Assembly (NCBI RefSeq): GCF_017104965.1
Contig: NZ_JAAGPR010000037.1
Coordinates: forward strand, 1 to 64,000
DNA: 64,000 bases
Direction: 5' to 3'
Source of the DNA: Paraburkholderia sp. Ac-20340
Lineage (GTDB): Bacteria; Pseudomonadota; Gammaproteobacteria; Burkholderiales; Burkholderiaceae
Position numbers and translations under genes: made by a program. Positions 42,991 to 51,425 of this stretch are shown here, one piece after another. Each line of letters opens with the position of its first letter. Position 1 is the stretch's first letter. Below the pieces are notes generated by a model. It was given only the letters and a program-made list of their open reading frames with translations, had not been told where the DNA came from and ran no database searches.

Positions 42991-43404
42991 TCAATCGCAC
43001 GCGGCGCGGATGAATTCAGGCACACCGACGGCCTTGAGCCGTCCATCGTCCTGCTTGATGCACAAGGCGCGAGTCGCGCTACCCTCGCAGATCAGCGTAT
43101 CGTCGCGCATGACGCGATGGCTTTGAATGAACACTTTGCCCCGCCATTCCTCGACGCGCGTATGCACGGCCAAACGTTCGCCGTAAGTCGCAGACGTGTG
43201 AAAGCGTGTGTGAATCTCCAGCAGCGGCGCACCGATGCAATTCGGCAGTGCTTGCATTTCCCGCCATGGCGGCAGGCCGCACTGTATAAAATAATCGTGC
43301 GACGCGGCGTCCATCCAGCGCGAAAAGTTCGGAAAAAACACGATGCCCGCCGGGTCGCAATCGCCGAATTGCACGTCGATACGATAGATAGTCACTTTAC
43401 TCAC
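42991..43404 (-). CDS. 4HBT-type acyl-CoA thioesterase
   Basis: A 137-residue hot-dog-fold thioesterase of the 4-hydroxybenzoyl-CoA type: VQFGDCDPAGIVFFPNFSRWMDAA carries the catalytic Asp17 at the same position as in the Pseudomonas enzyme, and the rest (IGAPLLEIHTRFHTSATYGERLAVHTRVEEW) follows the family. I chose the GTG at 43404 with AGGAG nine bases upstream; a frame extension to 43518 is rejected because it overlaps the Crp/Fnr start region. In carnitine breakdown a thioesterase of this fold releases betaine from betainyl-CoA, which would match the BKACE gene nearby. Confidence 0.9.
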   Translation of the reverse strand: MSKVTIYRIDVQFGDCDPAGIVFFPNFSRWMDAASHDYFIQCGLPPWREMQALPNCIGAPLLEIHTRFHTSATYGERLAVHTRVEEWRGKVFIQSHRVMRDDTLICEGSATRALCIKQDDGRLKAVGVPEFIRAACD

Positions 43405-43517
43405 GAATCCATGCTCCTGATTCCAGTTCAGCCATTGTGCGCGCGTTGTCCGCGCCACACTGTCGATGCGGCGACATTTCGCGTCGGCGGCTCTGCGCTC
43501 CATGCGGAGGGATCGCA

Positions 43518-44222
43518 ATGACCCGGCAAAAGCGGATGGTCACGCTATCGCTTACGCTCGACGAACTGCTCACGCAATCGCCGTGGTTTGCCCGCCTGGA
43601 CGCAGCCGCGCAGGCCCGCGTACGCACCGAGGCGTCGGAGCGCGCCGTTGCAACGGGTCAGTCTTTGAGCCTTCACGGCGAACGGCAACACGCCTGGTTC
43701 GGCGTGCTCGAAGGCCTCATCAAGTGGTCGATCACCGCTCGCGACGGACAAACGGTGACATTGGGCGGGCAGTCGGTCGGCAGCTGGTTCGGCGAGGGCA
43801 CGCTGATCCGCAACGCGCCGCGCGAATCGGTTCTCATCGCCCTGCGTGACAGCCGTGTCGCGCAAATTCCCCGCACGACCTTCAACTGGCTTCGCGAGCA
43901 GCAACCCTCGTTCAACGAGTTCCTGCTACTTCAGGTCAACGAGCGCTTGCACTGGTTCATGGGCGCCGTTGCCGCAAACGGCCTGCTCGACACCGATAGT
44001 CTCGTCGCCCGGGCGCTGGTGGGAATGGTGCAGCCGCTGTCCAATCCGGGTGGCGTCGCGCATTTGGCGCTATCGCAGGAAGAGCTCGCCAATCTCGCCG
44101 CCGTGTCGCGACAGACGTGCAATAAGGCCATGACCCGCTTCAAGAACGCAGGCCTCGTGCACACCGAATACGGCGGCATCGTCGTGGTCGATTTGCCCGG
44201 GCTGCGCGCTTTGGCCGGATAA
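43518..44222 (+). CDS. Crp/Fnr-family transcriptional regulator
   Basis: A 234-residue regulator: cyclic-nucleotide-binding-like beta roll (about 30-130; GLIKWSITARDGQTVTLGGQSVGSWFGEGTLI) and a C-terminal winged helix (LALSQEELANLAAVSRQTCNKAMTRF). No cysteine cluster for an iron-sulfur centre and no clear cAMP pocket, so it is a one-component sensor of unknown ligand. GGAGGGA lies six bases before the ATG. It sits between the leftward thioesterase-SDR genes and the rightward MFS-BKACE genes and probably controls both. Confidence 0.92.
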   Translation: MTRQKRMVTLSLTLDELLTQSPWFARLDAAAQARVRTEASERAVATGQSLSLHGERQHAWFGVLEGLIKWSITARDGQTVTLGGQSVGSWFGEGTLIRNAPRESVLIALRDSRVAQIPRTTFNWLREQQPSFNEFLLLQVNERLHWFMGAVAANGLLDTDSLVARALVGMVQPLSNPGGVAHLALSQEELANLAAVSRQTCNKAMTRFKNAGLVHTEYGGIVVVDLPGLRALAG

Positions 44223-44346
44223 CGTCGCCTCGGGTACTCGGGTGCCCGCACGGATCGGTGTTTACGCTGTCCCGAACTGTCGCGCCATAGACAGTCGCGC
44301 TCACGCCGGCCCGAAATAATGCGTGTCATACATCAGGAGACACGCA

Positions 44347-45714
44347 ATGAATCGCGCCCATTCGCTGCCCCCAGCAGCCGCGCCGCTCGAGAGCCCGTCA
44401 GGCCGCCTGGCCGAAGATGCCGTCTTTCAAAAGATCATCTGGCGCGTGATGCCGCTCATTCTGATCGCTTACGTCTGCGCATTCCTCGACCGTATCAATA
44501 TCGGCTACGCGCAGTTGCAGATGAAGCAGGACCTTGCCTTCTCCGACGCGGTCTATGGACTCGGAGCCGGTATCTTCTTCGTCACGTATCTTTTGTTCGA
44601 ACTGCAAAGCAATCTGGTGCTCGAGAAGATCGGCGCGCGGCTCACTTTCCTGCGCATCATGGTGCTGTGGGGCCTCACATCCGCCGCCACGGCATTCGTC
44701 ACGGCGCCGTGGCAATTCTATGGAATCCGGCTATTGCTCGGCCTGTTCGAAGCGGGCTTTTTCCCCGGCATCATTCTTTATCTGACGTATTGGTATCCGA
44801 GCCAGCGCCGCGGCCGCGTGACGGGTCTGTTCCTGTTCGGCATGCCGATCACGGGCGTGCTCGGCGGACCGCTTTCGGGCACGATCATGAGCCGCCTGGA
44901 AGGCGTGGGCGGCATGCACGGCTGGCAATGGCTGTTCCTCGTCGAAGGCTTGCCGACGGTGTTGTTGGGGATTGTGCTGTATCGCATGCTTCCGAACCGG
45001 CCGGCTAGCGCTCCATGGCTGAACGATGCCGAGAAAGCGCTCGTGCAGTCGGTCCTCAATGCCGATCACGGCGGCAAATCCCGCTCTGGCCATCATGGCA
45101 AGCTCACCGCGGCGCTGGTCGACCCGAAGACCTACGTGCTGGCTTTCGTCTACTTCTGCTGCGCCTGCGCCGTCTACACGCTGACGTTCTGGTTGCCGAC
45201 GATGATCAAAGGGCTGGGCATCGCCCCGCTTGCCACGATCGGCTGGTATACGGCCGTGCCTTATCTCTTCGGTGCGCTGGGTGTGCTCGTCATCAGCCGC
45301 AGTTCGGATCGCTTCAAGGAGCGCCGCTGGCATGTCGGCGGCACGCTGGTCCTGGGCGTCGTGGTGCTCGCCTTGACCTCGTTCCTCGGCACCGCTGTCG
45401 TACCGGTGATGGTCCTGATGTGCGTGGCCTCGTTCTTCATCTTCGGCGGCGGCTCGCTGTTCTGGTCGATCCCGCCGACCTACCTTGGCCGGGACTCGGC
45501 TGCGGCAGGGATCGCCGTCATCAGCTCGCTGGGGATCCTCGGCGGATTCGTCAGCCCGACGCTGATCGGCTGGATCAAAGGCGCGACCGGCAGCATCCAG
45601 ATGGGCCTGCTTGCCCTGACCGCGGTTGTCATCGGCGGCGGTCTCACGATCCTGCTGGGCCTGCCCAAAAGCGCAGTCCGGGTTGGTCCCGGCGACGATT
45701 CGAACGCGCCTTGA
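44347..45714 (+). CDS. MFS transporter, anion:cation symporter family
   Basis: A 455-residue permease of the ACS (phthalate/tartrate/glucarate porter) type: PLILIAYVCAFLDRINIGYAQLQM with the DRxNIG motif, FFVTYLLFELQSN and GIRLLLGLFEAGFFPGIILYLTYWYP are diagnostic. It imports an organic anion. AGGAG lies eight bases before the ATG at 44347. The BKACE gene follows after 60 bases, so the imported compound is presumably processed by it. Confidence 0.94.
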   Translation: MNRAHSLPPAAAPLESPSGRLAEDAVFQKIIWRVMPLILIAYVCAFLDRINIGYAQLQMKQDLAFSDAVYGLGAGIFFVTYLLFELQSNLVLEKIGARLTFLRIMVLWGLTSAATAFVTAPWQFYGIRLLLGLFEAGFFPGIILYLTYWYPSQRRGRVTGLFLFGMPITGVLGGPLSGTIMSRLEGVGGMHGWQWLFLVEGLPTVLLGIVLYRMLPNRPASAPWLNDAEKALVQSVLNADHGGKSRSGHHGKLTAALVDPKTYVLAFVYFCCACAVYTLTFWLPTMIKGLGIAPLATIGWYTAVPYLFGALGVLVISRSSDRFKERRWHVGGTLVLGVVVLALTSFLGTAVVPVMVLMCVASFFIFGGGSLFWSIPPTYLGRDSAAAGIAVISSLGILGGFVSPTLIGWIKGATGSIQMGLLALTAVVIGGGLTILLGLPKSAVRVGPGDDSNAP

Positions 45715-45774
45715 TCGAATTGCCATCGCCATTCCTGTTCTTTGCATCCCATTCAAAATCTGGAGTCACCCATC

Positions 45775-46695
45775 ATGAGCAAGCCCAAAGTTATCGTGAC
45801 CGTTGCGCCGACCGGCGGCATGGCCAGCAAGAAAATGAACCCGAACCTGCCGACGCAGCCGCAGGAGATCGCGGACGACACCTATCGTTGCTATAACGCC
45901 GGCGCCAGCGTCGTTGCGGTGCACGCGCGGCGTCCCGACGATGAGGCCACCTGCGATCCGGCAATCTATAGCCAGATCAACCGGCTGATTCGCGACAAAT
46001 GCGACATCATCCTCAACAACTCCACCGGCGGCGGTATCAATGGCGACATGGTTCGCGAACTCGACAACGGCCTGTGGGAAATCCAGTGGGAAGAACGGCT
46101 GAAGGGCATGCAGGGCGACGGCGTCGAGATGTGCACGCTCGATGCGCAGACCGTGATTGCGAGTTTTGGCGGCAAGGAGATACTGGTGGCGACGCCGCCC
46201 TCGCGCATCCGGCAGATCGCGCAGATGATGAAGGATCGCGGCATCAAGCCGGAGTGGGAAGTGTTCGGCCTCGCCGATATCGTCCAGGATGTTCAGCGTG
46301 CGATTCATGAGGGGCTCGACGAGGCGCCGCACTTTATCAATATCGTGATCGGCGCCAATGCGTTTCAGGGCGCGTTGCCCTACACGCCCCGGTTGTTGCA
46401 GACGATGGTCGATCATCTGCCTCGCGACACCGTTTTCAATGTCAGCGCCATCGGCGCGGCGCAGTTGCCCGCCGCGATGAATTCGCTGTTGCTCGGAGGG
46501 CACGTGCGAGTCGGGCTCGAAGACAATCTCTACTACCGGCAAGGTCAGTTGGCCACCAATGTGCAACTGGTCGAGCGGCTTGTTCGCCTGGTACGCGAGA
46601 TGGGCTATGAGCCGGCCACGCCCGCTGAAGCACGGGAGATCATTGGACTGCGGCCGTTGCGCGAAACCAGCCGCGCGGCCTGTCAGGAGGCTTAG
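45775..46695 (+). CDS. BKACE family 3-keto acid cleavage enzyme (DUF849)
   Basis: A 306-residue TIM-barrel protein of the beta-keto acid cleavage family. These zinc enzymes condense a beta-keto acid with acetyl-CoA and split it into acetoacetate and a new CoA ester. The frame VIVTVAPTGG, GGGINGDMVRELDNG and GIKPEWEVFGLADIV fits. The N-terminal metal motif, normally HxH, reads A48-V-H50 here, so one ligand seems to be missing. GGAG precedes the ATG at 45775. A carnitine-dehydrogenase-like fragment begins four bases after its stop, which points to dehydrocarnitine or a similar quaternary or hydroxy acid as the original substrate. Confidence 0.9.
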   Translation: MSKPKVIVTVAPTGGMASKKMNPNLPTQPQEIADDTYRCYNAGASVVAVHARRPDDEATCDPAIYSQINRLIRDKCDIILNNSTGGGINGDMVRELDNGLWEIQWEERLKGMQGDGVEMCTLDAQTVIASFGGKEILVATPPSRIRQIAQMMKDRGIKPEWEVFGLADIVQDVQRAIHEGLDEAPHFINIVIGANAFQGALPYTPRLLQTMVDHLPRDTVFNVSAIGAAQLPAAMNSLLLGGHVRVGLEDNLYYRQGQLATNVQLVERLVRLVREMGYEPATPAEAREIIGLRPLRETSRAACQEA

Positions 46696-46698
46696 GCA

Positions 46699-46835
46699 AT
46701 GGCAGCGCGGGCCATCAAGGTGGCCGCGTTGTCGGCACGGGTGTCATTGGCGCAGGTTGGGCGACACACTTCCTGGCGCAGGGTTTTGCCGTCACGGCGA
46801 CCGATCCCGGCGAGAGAGCCGAGCCGCCCTCCTGA
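46699..46835 (+). pseudogene. Truncated, frameshifted 3-hydroxyacyl-CoA/carnitine dehydrogenase
   Basis: An ATG at 46699, after a good AGGAGG in the end of the BKACE gene, starts MAARAIKVA. A one-base deletion then shifts the frame at about 46724-46727, and the next frame reads VVGTGVIGAGWATHFLAQGF and AVTATDP, the NAD-binding GxGxxGxxWA start of L-carnitine dehydrogenase and related 3-hydroxyacyl-CoA dehydrogenases. The frame stops at TGA 46833, and the remaining 250 or more codons are gone. So only the first 45 or so codons survive. The normal partner of a BKACE gene is a carnitine dehydrogenase, which supports the reading. Confidence 0.8.
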
Positions 46836-46983
46836 TTCCACCTCATTTGTTCCCCCGACGCAAAACTCATAGTCCATGGCGGGTGTTCGAATCCTGCGCC
46901 GATACGCCTAGAGTCTGCATCCATCGGATCGCTTCGATCCGCCCGGCAAGCAGACCGGAAACTCACTTCCAGCGAGGCCTATT

Positions 46984-47715
46984 GTGAACACCCCCGTGAA
47001 CACCCCCAGCAGCAATTCGAAAGTCATCATCGTCACCGGCGCGTCGCAAGGCATTGGCGCGCAAACGGTCGAGGCGTTTCTCGCACTCGGCCATCGCGTG
47101 GTCGCGACGTCTCGCACCATCGCGCCCTCTACCGACGCGAATCTCGTCACAGTAGCCGGCGATATCGGCGACCCGGCCACCGCGCGCCGCGTAATCGATG
47201 CGGCCATCGAGCGCTTCGACCGCATCGATACGCTCATCAATAACGCCGGCATTTTCATCGCCAAGCCGTTCACGCAATACACGGCCGACGACTACGCGGC
47301 AATCACCCGCGTCAACCTCAACGGCTTCTTCCACATCACGCAACTGGCCGTCGAGCAGATGCTCAGGCAACGCAGCGGCCACGTGCTCAGCATCACAACG
47401 AGTCTTGTCGATCAGGCCAACCACAACGTACCTTCGGTGCTGGCTTCGCTGACCAAGGGCGGCCTGAATGCGGCAACGAAGTCGCTCGCGATCGAATACG
47501 CCGCCGCGGGCATTCGCGCCAATGCGGTGTCGCCGGGCGTCATCAAATCGCCGATGCACGCGCCCGAAACGCACGCGGCATTGAGCGCGCTGCATCCGAT
47601 GGGGCGCATGGGCGAAATGAGCGAGATCGTCGATGCGATTCTCTATCTGGATTCCGCCGCCTTCGTCACCGGCGAGATCCTGCACGTGGATGGCGGCCAG
47701 AGCGCCGGGCATTGA
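46984..47715 (+). CDS. SDR-family protein lacking the catalytic tyrosine
   Basis: A 243-residue SDR fold: TGASQGIG near residues 18-25, NNAG in LINNAGIFIAKPF, and the C-terminal VTGEILHVDGGQSAGH. The segment expected to hold YxxxK reads VPSVLASLTKGGLNAATK, so the Lys is present but the Tyr position is Ala. The activity may use another residue or be lost. The GTG start at 46984 has GAGG six bases before it. A 12-base direct duplication (gtgaacaccccc) creates a second in-frame GTG at 46996. It follows the broken dehydrogenase in the same direction. Confidence 0.88.
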   Translation: MNTPVNTPSSNSKVIIVTGASQGIGAQTVEAFLALGHRVVATSRTIAPSTDANLVTVAGDIGDPATARRVIDAAIERFDRIDTLINNAGIFIAKPFTQYTADDYAAITRVNLNGFFHITQLAVEQMLRQRSGHVLSITTSLVDQANHNVPSVLASLTKGGLNAATKSLAIEYAAAGIRANAVSPGVIKSPMHAPETHAALSALHPMGRMGEMSEIVDAILYLDSAAFVTGEILHVDGGQSAGH

Positions 47716-48174
47716 ACTCATCGAAACCAATCAACGCGCGCCGTGCCGAACGGCCGCGCAACCGGCCGGCCGCAGCTTGGCCGATGCTCGCGGCCGTGTA
47801 TGGCCGCATGGCACAGACCGTGGACACCGGCATGGGCGATCTGGACTGGTCGGCAATGGCCGCTTTCCTGCTCGACCAGGAGTGCTCTGGCGGGCCGCCC
47901 GCGCCCGCCCGTTTCTCCAGCAGCCGAAAGCGCGTTTCATATTGCGGAATTCCCACCGATTTTCTGCGTCGCGGCGTTTTCGCGGTTTGAAAATGTGTTT
48001 TGCATCGCAAAATTTCTCTCGTATCTCATTGAAATATAAGCATAAATTATGTCTTATGTCTTATATAAGAGTTGGGCGAACGGCGCTTACTATTAAGTCA
48101 TGCAGTGCGCTTCGAGACACGCAGCGACACGCCGGACTCACCAGTCAAACGCGCTTTCCTCTCAGGAGATACAC
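47716..48174. promoter_or_regulatory. aceA upstream region with operator-like repeats
   Basis: This 459-base stretch holds regulatory-looking sequence near its 3' end: TTTTGC-ATC-GCAAAA at 47998-48012, two direct TTATGTC repeats at 48047-48060, and a perfect 12-base palindrome TCTTATATAAGA at 48059-48070, all within 180 bases of the isocitrate lyase start. They may bind the regulators that switch the glyoxylate shunt. The first 150 bases (47716-47870) translate in one frame to something like the C-terminus of a hydroxyisobutyrate dehydrogenase-type protein (PMLAAVYGRMAQTVDTGMGDLDWSAM). Confidence 0.55.
47784..47873 (+). pseudogene. Possible C-terminal remnant of an HIBADH-type dehydrogenase
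   Basis: In the frame that includes 47784 the translation MLAAVYGRMAQTVDTGMGDLDWSAMAAFLL resembles the final helices of 3-hydroxyisobutyrate dehydrogenase-like NAD(P) oxidoreductases, where a GxGxxDxSA turn is common. No start or N-terminal domain is present. This is a weak pattern match. Confidence 0.25.
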
Positions 48175-49755
48175 ATGTCCCAATATCAAGAAGACATCCA
48201 GGCAGTTGCCGGTTTGAAGGAGCAACAAGGCAGCGCCTGGGATGCCATCAATCCCGAATACGCCGCCCGCATGCGCGCCCAGAACAAGTTCAAGACGGGC
48301 CTGGACATCGCGAAGTACACGGCAAAGATCATGCGCGCCGACATGGCTGCCTACGATGCCGATCCGGCGAAGTACACCCAGTCGCTCGGTTGCTGGCACG
48401 GTTTCATCGGCCAGCAGAAGATGATCTCGATCAAGAAGCACTTCAACAGCACGGAACGCCGCTACCTGTATCTGTCGGGCTGGATGGTTGCGGCCCTGCG
48501 CTCGGAATTCGGCCCGCTGCCGGACCAGTCGATGCACGAAAAGACCTCCGTCAGCGCGCTGATCCGCGAGCTGTACACCTTCCTGCGTCAGGCCGATGCA
48601 CGCGAACTCGGCGGTCTGTTCCGCCAGCTCGACGGCGCTGAAGGTCCGGCGAAGGCCGCGATCCAGCAAAAGATCGACAACCACGTGACCCATGTCGTGC
48701 CGATCATCGCCGACATCGACGCCGGTTTCGGCAATGCTGAAGCGACCTATCTGCTGGCCAAGCAGTTCATCGAAGCGGGCGCCTGCTGTATCCAGATCGA
48801 AAACCAGGTCTCGGACGAAAAGCAGTGCGGTCACCAGGACGGCAAGGTCACCGTGCCGCACGAGGACTTCCTCGCCAAGATCCGCGCGATCCGCTACGCC
48901 TTCCTCGAACTGGGCGTGGACGACGGCATCATCGTGGCGCGCACCGACTCGCTGGGCGCAGGCCTGACCAAGCAGATCGCCGTGACACGCCAGCCGGGCG
49001 ATCTGGGCGACCAGTACAACGCGTTCCTCGACTGCGAAGAGCTGTCCGCCGACCAGTTGGGCAACGGCGACGTCATCATCAAGCGCGACGGCAAGCTGCT
49101 GCGTCCGAAGCGCCTGCCGAGCAACCTGTTCCAGTTCCGCGCCGGTTCGGGCGAAGCGCGCTGCGTGCTGGATTGCATCACCGCGCTGCAGAATGGCGCC
49201 GACCTGCTGTGGATCGAAACCGAAAAACCGCATATCGCGCAGATCGGCGGCATGGTCAGCGAAATCCGCAAGGTGATCCCGAACGCCAAGCTGGTCTACA
49301 ACAACAGCCCGTCGTTCAACTGGACGCTGAACTTCCGCCAGCAGGCCTACGATGCGATGCAGGCCGCCGGCAAGGACGTGTCGAAGTACGATCGCGCCCA
49401 GCTGATGAGCGTGGAATACGACCAGACCGAACTCGCCACGCTGGCCGACGAGAAGATCCGCACCTTCCAGGCCGACGCGTCGCGTGAAGCCGGCATCTTC
49501 CACCACCTGATCACGCTGCCGACGTACCACACGGCCGCACTGTCGACGGACAACCTCGCGAAGGAATACTTCGGCGATCAAGGCATGCTCGGTTATGTGG
49601 CGGGCGTGCAGCGCAAGGAAATCCGCCAGGGCATCGCCTGCGTGAAGCACCAGAACATGTCCGGCTCGGATATCGGCGACGATCACAAGGAATACTTCAG
49701 CGGCGAAGCAGCGCTGAAGGCAGCAGGCAAGGACAACACGATGAACCAGTTCTAA
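48175..49755 (+). CDS. aceA: Isocitrate lyase
   Basis: A 526-residue isocitrate lyase, the larger form seen in Burkholderia and Pseudomonas. It splits isocitrate into succinate and glyoxylate in the glyoxylate shunt, needed for growth on acetate and fatty acids. The chain has KYTQSLGCWHGFIGQQK, IIADIDAGFGN with Mg-binding acids, the catalytic KQCGH loop (Cys in EKQCGHQDGK), and LVYNNSPSFNWTLNF near the end. GGAG lies six bases before the ATG at 48175. It fits with the fatty acid and alkyl sulfate genes in this window, which yield acetyl-CoA. Confidence 0.97.
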   Translation: MSQYQEDIQAVAGLKEQQGSAWDAINPEYAARMRAQNKFKTGLDIAKYTAKIMRADMAAYDADPAKYTQSLGCWHGFIGQQKMISIKKHFNSTERRYLYLSGWMVAALRSEFGPLPDQSMHEKTSVSALIRELYTFLRQADARELGGLFRQLDGAEGPAKAAIQQKIDNHVTHVVPIIADIDAGFGNAEATYLLAKQFIEAGACCIQIENQVSDEKQCGHQDGKVTVPHEDFLAKIRAIRYAFLELGVDDGIIVARTDSLGAGLTKQIAVTRQPGDLGDQYNAFLDCEELSADQLGNGDVIIKRDGKLLRPKRLPSNLFQFRAGSGEARCVLDCITALQNGADLLWIETEKPHIAQIGGMVSEIRKVIPNAKLVYNNSPSFNWTLNFRQQAYDAMQAAGKDVSKYDRAQLMSVEYDQTELATLADEKIRTFQADASREAGIFHHLITLPTYHTAALSTDNLAKEYFGDQGMLGYVAGVQRKEIRQGIACVKHQNMSGSDIGDDHKEYFSGEAALKAAGKDNTMNQF

Positions 49756-49785
49756 GAACGGTCATTTCGCAAGCAAACAGCACGC

Positions 49786-49819
49786 AAAAACGCCAGCCCA
49801 GCCGGGTTGGCGTTTTTTT
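49786..49819 (+). terminator. Intrinsic terminator after aceA
   Basis: CGCCAGCCC (49791-49799) pairs with GGGTTGGCG (49804-49812), with a G-T wobble, followed by seven T. A clear Rho-independent terminator for isocitrate lyase. Confidence 0.88.
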
Positions 49820-49885
49820 ATCCGCCTTGCCGAAAACACGCGGCTGCACCAATACTCTTCGTCAAACCCGGCAACGGAGAGCACC

Positions 49886-51334
49886 ATGTCCCTGCAGAGC
49901 ATCAAGCATGTCGTCGTCGTGATGTTCGAAAACCGCTCGTTCGATACCATGCTCGGCGGTCTTTACAGCAACGGCGCGAGTCCCGCGCAATTTCTGCCTG
50001 CATCGACTGCGCAGAAAGCATTCGATGGCCTGACACCCGGGCTGTCGAATCCCACCAGGGCAGGCGGCACGATCTTCGCGACCACGCCGGCCGCCACCGC
50101 CACCCTGCCCGATCCCGACCCGCAGGAAACGTTTGTGAACGTGAGTGAGCAACTGCTCGGCGGCGCGGCAGGCGCGGCGCCGATGTCCGGCTTCGTGCTC
50201 AATTACGAAACGACCACCACGGCAGACCCCAGTCAGGTCATGCAGTGCCACAGCCCGGAACAGTTGAACGTGCTTTCCACGCTTGCGCGCGAATACAGCG
50301 TCTGCGATGCCTGGTTCGCCTCCGTGCCCAGCCAGACCTGGCCGAATCGCGCCTTCGTCCACGCGGGCACCTCGAACGGTCACGTGGACAACGGCCATCC
50401 GCCCGATCCGTTCGACTGGCAGGTACGCACCATCTTCAACGTGCTGGGCGATGTGGGCGCGAGCTGGGCCGTGTATAGCGATGCGCTGATTGCCCCTTCG
50501 CTCACGGTCACGATGTTCCCGACGCTCTGGGGTACGAAATACAAGCCGAATTTCCAGCGCTTCGGCGATTTTGTCTCCGCTTGCCAGAACAACACCTTGC
50601 CGCAGTATGCGTTTATCGAGCCGCGCTTTCTGCTCGATCCCAACGATCAGCATCCGCCGCACGACGTCTACGCGGGCGAGCGCTTTCTCTACGATATCTG
50701 GCACGCCATCAGCACTTCACCTGCGTGGCCCGAGACGCTGTTCATCATCACCTACGACGAACACGGCGGCACGTACGATCATGTGCTACCGCCCGCCAAC
50801 GCCGTGTCGCCCGATGCCGCGAGCGATCCAGGCGACCAGAACTTCGCATTCGACCGCTTTGGCGTACGCGTGCCCGCCGTGGTCGTTTCGCCGTGGATCG
50901 CGCCGGGCACCGTGTTCCGCTCGCCGGAGCCCACGCCTTACGACCACACGTCGATCCTCGCCACTTTGCGCGACTGGCTCGCCATCGCGCCCACGGACAT
51001 GCTCGCGAGCAAACGCGTCGCCGCCGCGCCGACGCTCGCGCCCCTGCTCACGCTCGACACGCCGCGCACCGACCTGCCGGCAATCGCCGCGCCGCCCGCC
51101 AGCGGCTTTACCGCGACCAGCCTTGCGCGCCCGCTCAACGATCTGCAGCAGAGCCTCGTGAGCGGCACCGCGCGCCGTGCGGGACTGAACCCGGCGGCGA
51201 CGCTCGGTTCGATGTCCACCGGCCAGCACGCGCTGGACTTCTTCCACAAGCTGACGGGCGGAAGCCCGCCTGCCCCCCAACCCGCCGATCCCGCCAGCGA
51301 GACCGCACCGGCAAGCCCATCGCCACAGGACTAA
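49886..51334 (+). CDS. Phosphoesterase/phospholipase C family protein
   Basis: A 482-residue enzyme of the phosphoesterase family that includes bacterial phospholipase C and AcpA-type phosphatases. The N-terminal active-site motif ENRSFD is at residues 15-20 (VVVMFENRSFDTMLG), and further metal-site residues are in SVPSQTWPNRAFVHAGTSNG, FIEPRF and ITYDEHGGTYDHV. Most homologues are Tat-exported with a signal peptide and C-terminal beta domains; this one starts directly with the catalytic domain and has a Pro/Ala/Ser-rich tail, so it may be cytoplasmic or exported by a non-classical route. It follows the aceA terminator by 66 bases. Confidence 0.9.
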   Translation: MSLQSIKHVVVVMFENRSFDTMLGGLYSNGASPAQFLPASTAQKAFDGLTPGLSNPTRAGGTIFATTPAATATLPDPDPQETFVNVSEQLLGGAAGAAPMSGFVLNYETTTTADPSQVMQCHSPEQLNVLSTLAREYSVCDAWFASVPSQTWPNRAFVHAGTSNGHVDNGHPPDPFDWQVRTIFNVLGDVGASWAVYSDALIAPSLTVTMFPTLWGTKYKPNFQRFGDFVSACQNNTLPQYAFIEPRFLLDPNDQHPPHDVYAGERFLYDIWHAISTSPAWPETLFIITYDEHGGTYDHVLPPANAVSPDAASDPGDQNFAFDRFGVRVPAVVVSPWIAPGTVFRSPEPTPYDHTSILATLRDWLAIAPTDMLASKRVAAAPTLAPLLTLDTPRTDLPAIAAPPASGFTATSLARPLNDLQQSLVSGTARRAGLNPAATLGSMSTGQHALDFFHKLTGGSPPAPQPADPASETAPASPSPQD

Positions 51335-51425
51335 CCGGCGCCGGGCGGCGACTCGCGCCACCGTCATCAACGCGCAATCTGCACGCGGTACGCTGGGCGT
51401 ACAAGAACTCAGATCCCAGCACCGC

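Noticed and set aside
48145..49686. A 513-residue minus-strand frame opposite aceA
   Set aside because: The strand and frame of aceA are certain from KQCGH and the ribosome site; the antisense frame has no protein pattern.
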